A stretch of DNA of 5,779 nucleotides from NCBI GenBank assembly GCA_016936695.1, contig JAFGXK010000036.1, forward strand, positions 1-5,779, in the 5' to 3' direction. Of the stretch, positions 1 through 5,779 are shown one piece after another. Every line of letters starts with the position of its first letter. Within the stretch, counting starts at the first letter, position 1. The position numbers and the translations under genes were made by a program. Under the pieces are notes generated by a model. The model was not told where the DNA came from, ran no database searches, and worked only from the letters and a program-made list of their open reading frames with translations. Source of the stretch: Bacteroidales bacterium (lineage in GTDB: Bacteria; Bacteroidota; Bacteroidia; Bacteroidales; VadinHA17).

Positions 1-2
1 AT

Positions 3-275
3 TTTGATTTTAATGGTATGATGGAACCGCACATGATTGACTTCGTCGAGCTCGCAAGCTCGGTTGAAAATTATATTCTTATCGTGTATGTGATTGTGGT
101 CAATCATGTGGGTTTCATACCGGATTTTTTTTGATCATATCGCCTGCAAAGATCTTATGATCCGGCAAGCGAAGAAATTGAAATGGTTTCACCAAGATAC
201 AAAGTTCCTGTGAATTTTACATGGGTTTACAGCAGCCGGAATAGCTCACTTCTTATTATCTTTAGAAAATCATAG
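3..275 (+). pseudogene. Possible decayed 3' end of an upstream gene (weak)
   Basis: One plus-strand frame entering from the left edge is open from 3 to 131, meets TGA at 132-134 at the end of the T8 run, then stays open to TAG at 273-275. The second part reads like protein (for example YDPASEEIEMV followed by SPRYKVPVNFTWVYSS) and ends IIFRKS. The first part has a hydrophobic stretch (NYILIVYVIVVNHVGFI). This could be the tail of a gene broken by a nonsense change or by an indel in the T homopolymer. Removing one T joins the first part to another frame that ends at TGA 211-213. I recognise no family. The first part coincides with the perfect inverted repeat, which argues against coding, and open stretches of 43 and 46 codons can occur by chance. 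Confidence 0.2.
15..132 (+). repeat. Large imperfect fold-back followed by T8 (possible terminator or structured RNA)
   Basis: Arm 15-21 (GGTATGA) pairs with 115-121, 25-28 (AACC) with 111-114, and 30-41 (CACATGATTGAC) with 99-110. That gives 23 base pairs, with only TGG (22-24) and G29 unpaired. Directly inside, 42-52 pairs with 57-68 around the loop CGCA, with a perfect CGAGCT/AGCTCG core, two G-T wobbles and one bulged T. Three bases after the outer stem comes T8 (125-132), as in an intrinsic terminator reading on the plus strand. The G-T wobbles would be A-C mismatches in a minus-strand transcript, which favours a plus-strand RNA. A terminator for a gene left of the window is the simplest reading. 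A structured leader or a MITE-like fold-back element are alternatives, but no target-site duplication is evident. The arms are seen directly; the function is inferred. Confidence 0.5.
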
Positions 276-316
276 ACAGACTGATAACAGTATCTGACCT
301 TCAATAACTAAACAGG

Positions 317-1699
317 ATGAAGACAATTTATTGCACAGTATCAGGGCTCCTGATTTTAACTTCGGGTCTTTTTGCACAAAATCCAATAGTACCAGAGGGT
401 GTTTACATAGCTGATCCTTCAGCTCATGTATGGGCTGACGGGAAAATATACGTCTATGGTTCCCGGGATGAAAGTCCGGAATACTATTGTTCAAAGAGCT
501 ACCGGGTTTTGTCATCTGACGATCTGAAAGGCTGGAAAGTTTCCGGGGAAAGCTTTGCATCAGCCGGACCAGGCGATCAGGTCCCATACAGCGATGCCTA
601 CCTCTATGCTCCGGACGCACAATACTATAAAGGCAAATATTATCTTTACTACTGTCTGTCTTCAGCCATTAACACGGAGGGAGTTGCGGTGTCAGATTCT
701 CCGCTGGGTCCTTTTAAAAATGGGACGCCAATCGATGTCGGGCGTTTCAACCAGATCGACCCCGGTGTCTTCATTGATGATGACGGAAATGCTTATTATG
801 TGTGGGGTCAGTTCAATGCCAAAATGGCCAGGATGAAGCATAACATGATGGAGATTGATACAGCTACTATAGTGGAAAATGTTATCACTGAAGAAGATCA
901 TTTTTTCCACGAGGGATGCTTTATGATCAAGAGGAACGGGCTTTATTACCTTGTTTATGCTGATGTAAGCAGGGGAGGAGCTCCCACCTGCCTGGGATAT
1001 TCTGTCAGCAGTAAACCGATGGGGCCCTATACCTATAAGGGAGTTATTATCGACAACAGGTTTTGTGATCCGAATATCTGGAACAATCACGGATCGATTG
1101 CGGAATTCATGGACAGATGGTATGTTTTTTACCACCGGGCAACAAATGGAAGTGTTGCAATGCGGAAAGCCTGCCTTGAACCAATAACCTTCAGGGAGGA
1201 CGGGACCATTCCCGAGGTCGTTATGACCTCGCAGGGAGCAGGAGATCCTCTTGATGCCTTTAGTGATACGGATGCGGCAAGAGCATGTCTTCTTTATGGA
1301 AATGTGCGTATAAAGACACTAAGGAATGGGAATGAGGTGCTGGGTGAGATATGGACTAGGGACAAGGTGGCTTTCAGGTATCTCGATTTCGGTAATGGAG
1401 CCGATTCTCTGTCGTTAAGGCTGAAACCAGGCAATAAATCCTTCAGGATAAACATAAGTGCAGGATCCGTCTGGACAGGCTCATTGGGAAGCATCGAGGT
1501 TCCGGCACAGGCTTCGGATGAATGGATAACGGTTACCATGGCTGTAAAACCCGTGAAGGGGATTCATATTCTGTGGTTTACTTTCTCCGATCCGTCAGCG
1601 AAAAGCAACTACATGATCCCTTCTGAGTTCGGTAATTCACAGTTTCAGAGCCTTTGCACAATCGCCTCTTTCAGGTTTTCCGGAACAGATACTAAATAG
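317..1699 (+). CDS. Secreted glycoside hydrolase family 43 enzyme with C-terminal CBM6-like region
   Basis: This gene encodes a 460-residue exported glycosidase of family GH43, whose members are mostly beta-xylosidases and alpha-L-arabinofuranosidases acting with inversion. Residues 1-20 form a signal peptide with likely cleavage after LFA and no lipobox cysteine. The five-bladed propeller follows (about 23-300). D33 in YIADPSAHVW fits the general base, D148 in QIDPGVFIDDDG the pKa modulator and E199 in HEGCFMIK the general acid. YAPDAQYYKGKYYLYY (97-112) and NNHGSIAEF, with the central His258 usually found near the metal site, are further family marks. Residues about 310-457 resemble a CBM6 beta-sandwich (YLDFGNGADSLSLRL, then GIHILWFTFS and FRFSG), as in many GH43 enzymes. 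The ATG at 317 gives the signal peptide directly; no strong Shine-Dalgarno sequence precedes it, which is usual in Bacteroidota. It lies 77 bases upstream of the GH3 gene and is probably co-transcribed with it. Family assignment is firm; substrate is not readable. Confidence 0.95.
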   Translation: MKTIYCTVSGLLILTSGLFAQNPIVPEGVYIADPSAHVWADGKIYVYGSRDESPEYYCSKSYRVLSSDDLKGWKVSGESFASAGPGDQVPYSDAYLYAPDAQYYKGKYYLYYCLSSAINTEGVAVSDSPLGPFKNGTPIDVGRFNQIDPGVFIDDDGNAYYVWGQFNAKMARMKHNMMEIDTATIVENVITEEDHFFHEGCFMIKRNGLYYLVYADVSRGGAPTCLGYSVSSKPMGPYTYKGVIIDNRFCDPNIWNNHGSIAEFMDRWYVFYHRATNGSVAMRKACLEPITFREDGTIPEVVMTSQGAGDPLDAFSDTDAARACLLYGNVRIKTLRNGNEVLGEIWTRDKVAFRYLDFGNGADSLSLRLKPGNKSFRINISAGSVWTGSLGSIEVPAQASDEWITVTMAVKPVKGIHILWFTFSDPSAKSNYMIPSEFGNSQFQSLCTIASFRFSGTDTK

Positions 1700-1700
1700 T

Positions 1701-1729
1701 TCAGTTGATGCATTCTGGCTAGCAACTGA
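1701..1729 (+). repeat. Small hairpin between the GH43 and GH3 genes
   Basis: TCAGTTG (1701-1707) and CAACTGA (1723-1729) form a perfect 7-bp stem around a 15-base loop, starting two bases after the GH43 stop codon. No T run follows, so it is not a good intrinsic terminator. It could stabilise the 3' end of a processed GH43 message or tune expression of the GH3 gene, but a stem of this size can also arise by chance. Confidence 0.3.
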
Positions 1730-1776
1730 GGAAATATTTGCTAAATTTATAAATAACAGACAGTAAAATTCCCATC

Positions 1777-3936
1777 ATGAAAATTTTGATCAAAATTGGA
1801 GCAGGATTGCTGATTTCTCTAGCGATCCTTTTATTAGCTTTTTTTATCTTAAGGATCAACCCTAAGCCTGAAATCATAAAACTGGAGCGCAGGACGGTCT
1901 CAGATGAAGAGATAGATAAAATGGCCCTTGATGCAGTTGGAAAGATGACGTTGGAAGAGAAGGTAACCATGATGACTCCGGTCCTTAAAAGCATGTTGAA
2001 GTTTGTTCTGGAAATGGCTGGCAACGGAATGAAGTATAACCATGATTCCTATCAGGCCGGAGGTAATGCGAGGTTGAATATTCCGACAGTGCGATTTTTT
2101 GATGGTCCGCGTGGACTGGTGAGCGGAGAGGCCACATGTTTTCCGGTTTCCATCGCCCGGGCCGCTTCGTTTGACAGGGATCTGGAATATAGGATTGGCG
2201 ATGCAATCGGCAAGGAGGTCAGGGCTGCGGAGGGAAATTATTTTGGAGGGGTTTGCATCAATCTTCTTCGGCATCCTGCCGGAGGAAGGGCTCAGGAAGG
2301 GTACGGGGAGGATTCCTATCTTACCGGACAGATGGGAGTTTCATTGATGAAGGGAGTTCAATCGAACAATGTTATGGCATGTGTCAAGCATTATGCCGTT
2401 AACAACCAGGAAAATACACGTTTTGATGTGAATGTGGAGGCTGATGAAAGGGTATTGAGGGAAGTCTACCTTTCACATTTCAGGGAATGCGTTAACAATG
2501 GGGCTGCAAGTGTGATGGGTTCCTACAATAAATTCAGGGGCGACCAGGCTTGTGCCAGCCAGCATCTTCTTACCACGTTATTAAAAGAGGATTGGGGCTT
2601 CAGGGGATTTGTCATCAGTGATTTTATTTTTGGAGTTAAGGATACGGAATTATCTGCCAAAGCCGGACTTGATATAGAGATGCCAGCGACCATATTTTAT
2701 GGCAGTAAGCTGTTAAAAGCCGTAAAAGACGGCAGGGTTCCGGAAAATCACATTGATGAGAGCGCTTTCAGGATTGCAAGAACAGTTTTAAAATATGAAA
2801 CGGCTCCCGATCCGCTTCCTGATTATCCTGAATCTCTCATTGGCTCCAGCGACCATATTGCACTTGCGCTTGAAGCCGCTGAGCGATCAATGGTATTGAT
2901 GCAGAATAATAATAAGATTCTTCCTTTTGACAGGAAGGAAACAAAGCGTGTTGTTGTGGCTGGAAAACTTGCAGTCTCACAGAACATTGGTGATCATGGT
3001 TCCAGCAGGGTAAGACCGGCATTTATCGTTACCCCGTTTGATGGTTTGAAGAACCTTTATGGTTCAGAAGTTGAATTTATCCACGACAGCGGTGAGAACA
3101 CTGATTCGCTGAAGGCAAAAATTTCCATGGCCGATGCAGTGGTTTATGTTGTAGGGTATAACCATGATGATGAAGGGGAGTATGCAACCAAAAGCAAATA
3201 TACCACGGGGGGCGACAGAAAGAGCCTCAGGCTTCATGAGGATGAAAGTAGGATGATCCGCGAAACGGCCATGCTCAGCAAGAATTCAGTGGTTGTCCTG
3301 ATCGGTGGAAGTGCCATTATTGTCGAGGAATGGAAAGACAAGGTCAGAGGGATAATTCATGCCTTTTATCCGGGAATGGAAGGCGGAACAGCAATAGCCA
3401 GAGTACTTTTTGGCGATGTCAATCCTGGGGGCAAGCTGCCGTTTACCGTTGCAAGTGATGAGAGTCATTATCCCGAATTTGACATAAATGCCACAGAGGT
3501 TACCTATGACAGGTATCATGGATACATCAAACTGGACCATGACGGTATCAAGGCTTCATTTCCGTTCGGTTTCGGTCTTTCTTACACTGAATTCTCTCAC
3601 GACAGCCTAAGTGTGGCGTGTGGTCCGGATGGGGTAATTGCCTCTCTGAATGTGACAAATACAGGTGACCGGAAAGGCGACCAGGTCATTCAGCTGTATA
3701 TCGGATTTGATGGCAGCAAGGTTGAAAGGGAACACAAGCTTCTCAAGGGATTTGAACGGGTTTCACTAAACCCGGGAGAGACCAGGAAGGTTTCAATCTC
3801 ATGTCCTTTTGAAAGGCTCAGATATTATGATCCGGAGACTGGTTCATGGGTATTGGAGAAAATTGAGTACCAGCTTTACATGGGACCGGGCAGTGAAGAG
3901 GGAGACCTTCTGAAAAGTACGTTCAGTATCGGTTAG
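1777..3936 (+). CDS. Membrane-anchored glycoside hydrolase family 3 enzyme (beta-glucosidase-like)
   Basis: This 719-residue protein has the full GH3 architecture and should hydrolyse terminal beta-linked sugars from oligosaccharides with retention. Residues 5-26 are a hydrophobic segment with no lipobox or clear signal-peptidase site, so it is probably a signal anchor holding the enzyme on the periplasmic side of the inner membrane. The (beta/alpha)8 domain (about 45-330) has FFDGPRG (D109, R112), GGRAQEGYGEDSY (R171, E178, D179), the K204-H205 pair in CVKHYAVNN, and the nucleophile D282 in GFVISDF. The second domain (about 365-585) carries GYNHDDEGEY with E466/E468, then GGDRKSLRL at 478-486. 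FPFGFGLSYTEF (595-606) leads into a fibronectin-III-like domain (about 630-717). In classical beta-glucosidases the acid/base Glu directly precedes G-Y-D-R; here that site is T-G-G-D-R, so a DEGE glutamate is the better candidate. I recall this variant in a GH3 subfamily, and the substrate (glucoside or xyloside) stays open. The ATG at 1777 lacks a Shine-Dalgarno sequence but gives the anchor. Confidence 0.94.
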   Translation: MKILIKIGAGLLISLAILLLAFFILRINPKPEIIKLERRTVSDEEIDKMALDAVGKMTLEEKVTMMTPVLKSMLKFVLEMAGNGMKYNHDSYQAGGNARLNIPTVRFFDGPRGLVSGEATCFPVSIARAASFDRDLEYRIGDAIGKEVRAAEGNYFGGVCINLLRHPAGGRAQEGYGEDSYLTGQMGVSLMKGVQSNNVMACVKHYAVNNQENTRFDVNVEADERVLREVYLSHFRECVNNGAASVMGSYNKFRGDQACASQHLLTTLLKEDWGFRGFVISDFIFGVKDTELSAKAGLDIEMPATIFYGSKLLKAVKDGRVPENHIDESAFRIARTVLKYETAPDPLPDYPESLIGSSDHIALALEAAERSMVLMQNNNKILPFDRKETKRVVVAGKLAVSQNIGDHGSSRVRPAFIVTPFDGLKNLYGSEVEFIHDSGENTDSLKAKISMADAVVYVVGYNHDDEGEYATKSKYTTGGDRKSLRLHEDESRMIRETAMLSKNSVVVLIGGSAIIVEEWKDKVRGIIHAFYPGMEGGTAIARVLFGDVNPGGKLPFTVASDESHYPEFDINATEVTYDRYHGYIKLDHDGIKASFPFGFGLSYTEFSHDSLSVACGPDGVIASLNVTNTGDRKGDQVIQLYIGFDGSKVEREHKLLKGFERVSLNPGETRKVSISCPFERLRYYDPETGSWVLEKIEYQLYMGPGSEEGDLLKSTFSIG

Positions 3937-3966
3937 TTCACAGCCGGTCAAACATTACTTTCTTAT

Positions 3967-3996
3967 CTGGTCGAACAGCGACCAGCAAGGCCTTTT
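3967..3996 (+). terminator. Candidate terminator hairpin between convergent genes
   Basis: CTGGTCG (3967-3973) and CGACCAG (3979-3985) form a perfect 7-bp, GC-rich stem around the five-base loop AACAG, 30 bases after the GH3 stop codon. A short T run (3993-3996) follows after seven bases, farther than in a canonical intrinsic terminator. On the minus strand the sequence after the hairpin has no T run. The position between two convergent transcription units supports a role in ending the GH43-GH3 message. A second, AT-rich pair (TTTAAAG 4014-4020 with CTTTAAA 4034-4040) lies further on and may add to termination. Confidence 0.45.
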
Positions 3997-4072
3997 ATAC
4001 GGGTATCCTCGTTTTTAAAGATAATAGCATATCCTTTAAATCCGGATAATGAAAGCCACTGATGTAAACTGA

Positions 4073-4768
4073 TCATTGAACTCTTGATACAACGTGGAAA
4101 CAGCCCTGCTGTTTCTCATAGGTAGCCCAGCATTTTTTCTCTTTCCTCAGCTCATAGATCACTTCTGCAAGGGCTTCTTTCATATACCACTTATCACATT
4201 CGGTGACATGGAATTTCCTTATTGAAAACCTTGCATAGGAGATGTCAAAGGCATTTCCGTTAAGGTGCGGACTGTTTTCGGAAGCGTTGATGTTTGTTTT
4301 ACCCAATCCTTTTATGTTTTCTGATGTCCTTGTCATAGAGGTAATTATGAACCTGGATCCTTTAAATCCTTCTTTTTTTATCTTCTTCCTGTATTTTCTT
4401 CCTATCTCATTTAGGAGTTTCCTGCTGTCGGTCGTCAGATACGGATAGCTGTGTTTCATGCTTTCTATTTTATATTTTCTACCGCCCCTGACCTTAACAA
4501 GCTGTCCGGAAATAACCCTTTTTGCAAGATCATTTTCATCGGAACATATCTTAATACCTGTCAGCCTTGCCTGAGCCGAATAATCGGTTATCCTGTCATT
4601 AAGTTTTTTGCTGTAGATCTGTTGATGATTTATACATTTGCGGCTGAAGTAATTGGCAATAAAAGCCCTGTTGAACTGAGGTATGAAAATAAAGCACAAC
4701 GAAAAGACACCAAACAGGAATCCCCAAAATTTAAGCCTGTATTCTTTCTTTAAGCGTATTCTCCTCAT
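4073..4768 (-). CDS. DUF5715-type M15-like zinc peptidase-fold protein, membrane anchored
   Basis: This gene encodes a 231-residue protein with a basic N-terminus, one transmembrane segment (about 12-30) and a periplasmic domain. The C-terminal part (about 135-230) has the signature of the hedgehog/DD-peptidase superfamily: R147 in TSMTRT, then NSPHLNGNAFD, giving H168 and D175 in the SxHxxGxAxD zinc motif, and H225 in GCFHVVS as likely third ligand. The wording of the block matches what I know as DUF5715, a family I associate with Bacteroidota. Relatives cleave peptidoglycan peptides (D,D- or L,D-peptidases). The ExxH pattern of VanX/VanY is absent: the residue three before H225 is Gly222. 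The last motif looks more like the M15_3/DUF882 (MepK-like) arrangement, so enzymatic activity is uncertain. On the minus strand a GAGG lies ten bases before the ATG. The gene is the same orientation as the isomerase upstream, 116 bases away, and converges on the GH3 gene. Confidence 0.84.
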   Translation of the reverse strand: MRRIRLKKEYRLKFWGFLFGVFSLCFIFIPQFNRAFIANYFSRKCINHQQIYSKKLNDRITDYSAQARLTGIKICSDENDLAKRVISGQLVKVRGGRKYKIESMKHSYPYLTTDSRKLLNEIGRKYRKKIKKEGFKGSRFIITSMTRTSENIKGLGKTNINASENSPHLNGNAFDISYARFSIRKFHVTECDKWYMKEALAEVIYELRKEKKCWATYEKQQGCFHVVSRVQ

Positions 4769-4884
4769 AAACTTTCTGCCTCAGTGAAGCTATAAAAATA
4801 ACTTCCATACTGTACATAAAGCAGTAGAGATATTCACAGATTTTGAAAAGTATTAACAATTCATACTGACCGGGAACTGAGATT

Positions 4885-5779
4885 CTAGACAAGTGCTGTT
4901 ACAACGTCTTCCATGAGTTTCAGGGTTCCCACCACAGGATCGCCGCCTGCCTCATATTCAACAGATATGTAGCCTTTGTAACCGGCCTTGTTCAGTACGT
5001 CAACGCATCTTTTGATATCCACATCCGGGAATCTTGTCCATCTTTTTGCATGGACCATTGTTCTGGCCATGGGGACCAATACCTCGAGGCCGTGATAAAG
5101 CATGTATTCATGTTCCCAGTTGCAGAAATCGGGCGAAGCCTCGCAGAAGGGGCTGTTGACCTCATTCAGTATTATCCTGATGTTTATTGGATTGGCAGCC
5201 AGTCCCCAGTGATTTTCGATTGTTACCTTAACACCGGTTTTTTCACCGTATTCAGCCATCTCTTTAAAGGACTCAATGGCATTTTTAAGATAGGGTACAA
5301 GTTCAACATTCTGCGGGTATCCTCCCTGGATCACAGATGCCGGTATGATCTGCGGCCCTCCGGTATTCACCCTCATTGACTTAACTCCTATCATTTTAGC
5401 TGCATCGAGCCAGAGTTTTGCCACTCTGATGCCTTCTTTTCTCAGATCATCATTGAGATCCGCTATATTTCGGGGAGCGTTGTTGGATATATGTATTGCC
5501 TTTGTACCAGTTAAGGCAATTTTTGAAGCAAGCTTTTCAAGGTATCGTTTTGCTGAAGGAGTGCCGGGATCGAATTCGCCAATTCGGGTTTGCCCGTTCC
5601 TTTCAACCTTTGCAAACATTGAGTCGTCGGTAACATCACCGAATAATGAGGACCAGAAATCCATTGCAACCACTCCGGGGTAGGTATCCTTCGTGAATTG
5701 AGGGAAATCGAGCAGGGTAATCTCACCATATTTCTTCTTCAATTCGAGGGTCTCGGGCCTTTCAGCTCTTCCCTGGTAG
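4885..5779 (-). CDS. Sugar phosphate isomerase/epimerase-like TIM barrel protein (5' end off the window)
   Basis: This frame stays open to the right edge, so the start is missing. About 297 residues are visible, and the TTG at 5742-5740 is an internal Leu codon rather than a convincing start, with no ribosome binding site. The protein belongs to the xylose-isomerase-like TIM barrel superfamily (AP endonuclease 2 family), which isomerises or epimerises sugars, keto-sugars or inositols using a divalent metal. Four likely metal ligands are visible with spacing close to that of D-tagatose 3-epimerase: Glu in VTIENHWG (codon 5217-5215), Asp in ASPDFCNW (5130-5128), His in TMVHAKRW (5052-5050) and Glu in ISVEYEAGG (4953-4951). 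The block SMRVNTGGPQ is typical of a barrel strand end. The domain begins near GEITLLDFPQF, so perhaps a few dozen N-terminal residues, possibly with a signal peptide, are outside. The substrate cannot be read. Its neighbours suggest sugar catabolism, but the GH genes are on the other strand. Confidence 0.88.
   Translation of the reverse strand, partial: YQGRAERPETLELKKKYGEITLLDFPQFTKDTYPGVVAMDFWSSLFGDVTDDSMFAKVERNGQTRIGEFDPGTPSAKRYLEKLASKIALTGTKAIHISNNAPRNIADLNDDLRKEGIRVAKLWLDAAKMIGVKSMRVNTGGPQIIPASVIQGGYPQNVELVPYLKNAIESFKEMAEYGEKTGVKVTIENHWGLAANPINIRIILNEVNSPFCEASPDFCNWEHEYMLYHGLEVLVPMARTMVHAKRWTRFPDVDIKRCVDVLNKAGYKGYISVEYEAGGDPVVGTLKLMEDVVTALV

Larger units (their letters stand above)
1..316. 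other. Left-edge region without a confident gene
   Basis: This stretch precedes the GH43 gene. Its left part (15-165) is dense in inverted repeats: a 23-bp imperfect fold-back, a nested hairpin at 42-68, a small local hairpin at 91-106 and a pair at 133-139/156-162, with a run of eight T at 125-132. Its right part (about 166-316) is plain AT-rich sequence that should contain the GH43 promoter and leader. A partial match to the Bacteroidota -7 element (TATCTTTA, 257-264) lies there but has no matching -33 element at the right distance. No tRNA, CRISPR array or complete gene was seen. A broken reading frame crossing the region is listed separately. Confidence 0.6.

Noticed and set aside
15..121. 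An IS or MITE insertion with target-site duplication
   Set aside because: The terminal inverted repeats are imperfect and no convincing flanking direct repeat was found. No transposase is present in the window.
1..134. A minus-strand frame open from 134 to the left edge, with ATG at 107-105
   Set aside because: It is short, unrecognisable and lies wholly in the inverted repeat. The apparent coding on both strands follows from the palindrome.
257..264. TATCTTTA as a Bacteroidota -7 promoter element (TAnnTTTG) for the GH43 gene
   Set aside because: It has one mismatch at the most informative G, and no TTTG/TTG element about 20 bases upstream. It is possible but not supported enough to annotate.
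692..1135. Long minus-strand open frame (147 codons) inside the GH43 gene
   Set aside because: It is a shadow of the GH43 coding frame, which has clear family motifs; the antisense product has none.
1733..1740. AATATTTG as a -7 element for a separate GH3 promoter
   Set aside because: The first T of TAnnTTTG is missing and the nearest TTG (1705-1707) is 25 bases away, too far. Co-transcription with GH43 is simpler.
1900..2274. Minus-strand open frame inside the GH3 gene
   Set aside because: It overlaps conserved GH3 active-site codons and its translation has no recognisable domain.
4451..4753. Plus-strand open frame of 100 codons opposite the M15-like gene
   Set aside because: The minus strand carries the intact zinc motif and membrane anchor, so the plus-strand frame is antisense to a real gene.
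5740..5742. TTG as the start codon of the isomerase-like gene
   Set aside because: The frame continues without a stop to the window edge, no ribosome binding site precedes the TTG, and it lies in the middle of a plausible N-terminal helix.

Overview
The window looks like a piece of a Bacteroidota genome with a saprophytic, polysaccharide-degrading lifestyle. The clues are a secreted GH43 enzyme with a C-terminal carbohydrate-binding region next to a membrane-anchored GH3 enzyme, a DUF5715-type M15-like zinc protein of a kind I associate with Bacteroidota, a sugar isomerase/epimerase of the xylose-isomerase-like barrel class, start codons without a good Shine-Dalgarno sequence, and moderate GC content. 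No SusC/SusD pair, sigma/anti-sigma pair or other regulator is present, so a polysaccharide-utilisation locus is suggested but not shown.

Layout. Positions 1-316 hold no confident gene. They contain a large imperfect fold-back (15-121) followed by eight T residues (125-132), several competing smaller inverted repeats, and a reading frame (3-275) that is open except for one TGA at 132-134. Positions 317-1699 (+) encode a GH43 enzyme with a signal peptide. After a 77-base gap, 1777-3936 (+) encodes a complete GH3 enzyme with an N-terminal membrane anchor. A convergent gap (3937-4072) carries a perfect 7-bp hairpin. On the minus strand, 4073-4768 encodes an N-terminally anchored M15-like (DUF5715) protein. 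Upstream of it on the same strand, 4885-5779 encodes a sugar phosphate isomerase/epimerase-like TIM barrel whose 5' end lies beyond the right edge.

How the parts may work together. GH43 and GH3 probably form one transcription unit. GH43 would remove pentose units (arabinose or xylose) from plant-type oligosaccharides in the periplasm or outside the cell, and GH3 would release terminal beta-linked sugars at the periplasmic face of the inner membrane. The isomerase could act on a released sugar or keto-sugar, but it is on the opposite strand and the link is only by proximity. The M15-like protein is more likely concerned with peptidoglycan than with sugar catabolism.

The four protein genes belong to recognisable families. 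I do not see a clearly new multi-gene system. The parts most worth a second look are the structured 1-165 region and the variant active-site motifs in the GH3 and M15-like proteins.
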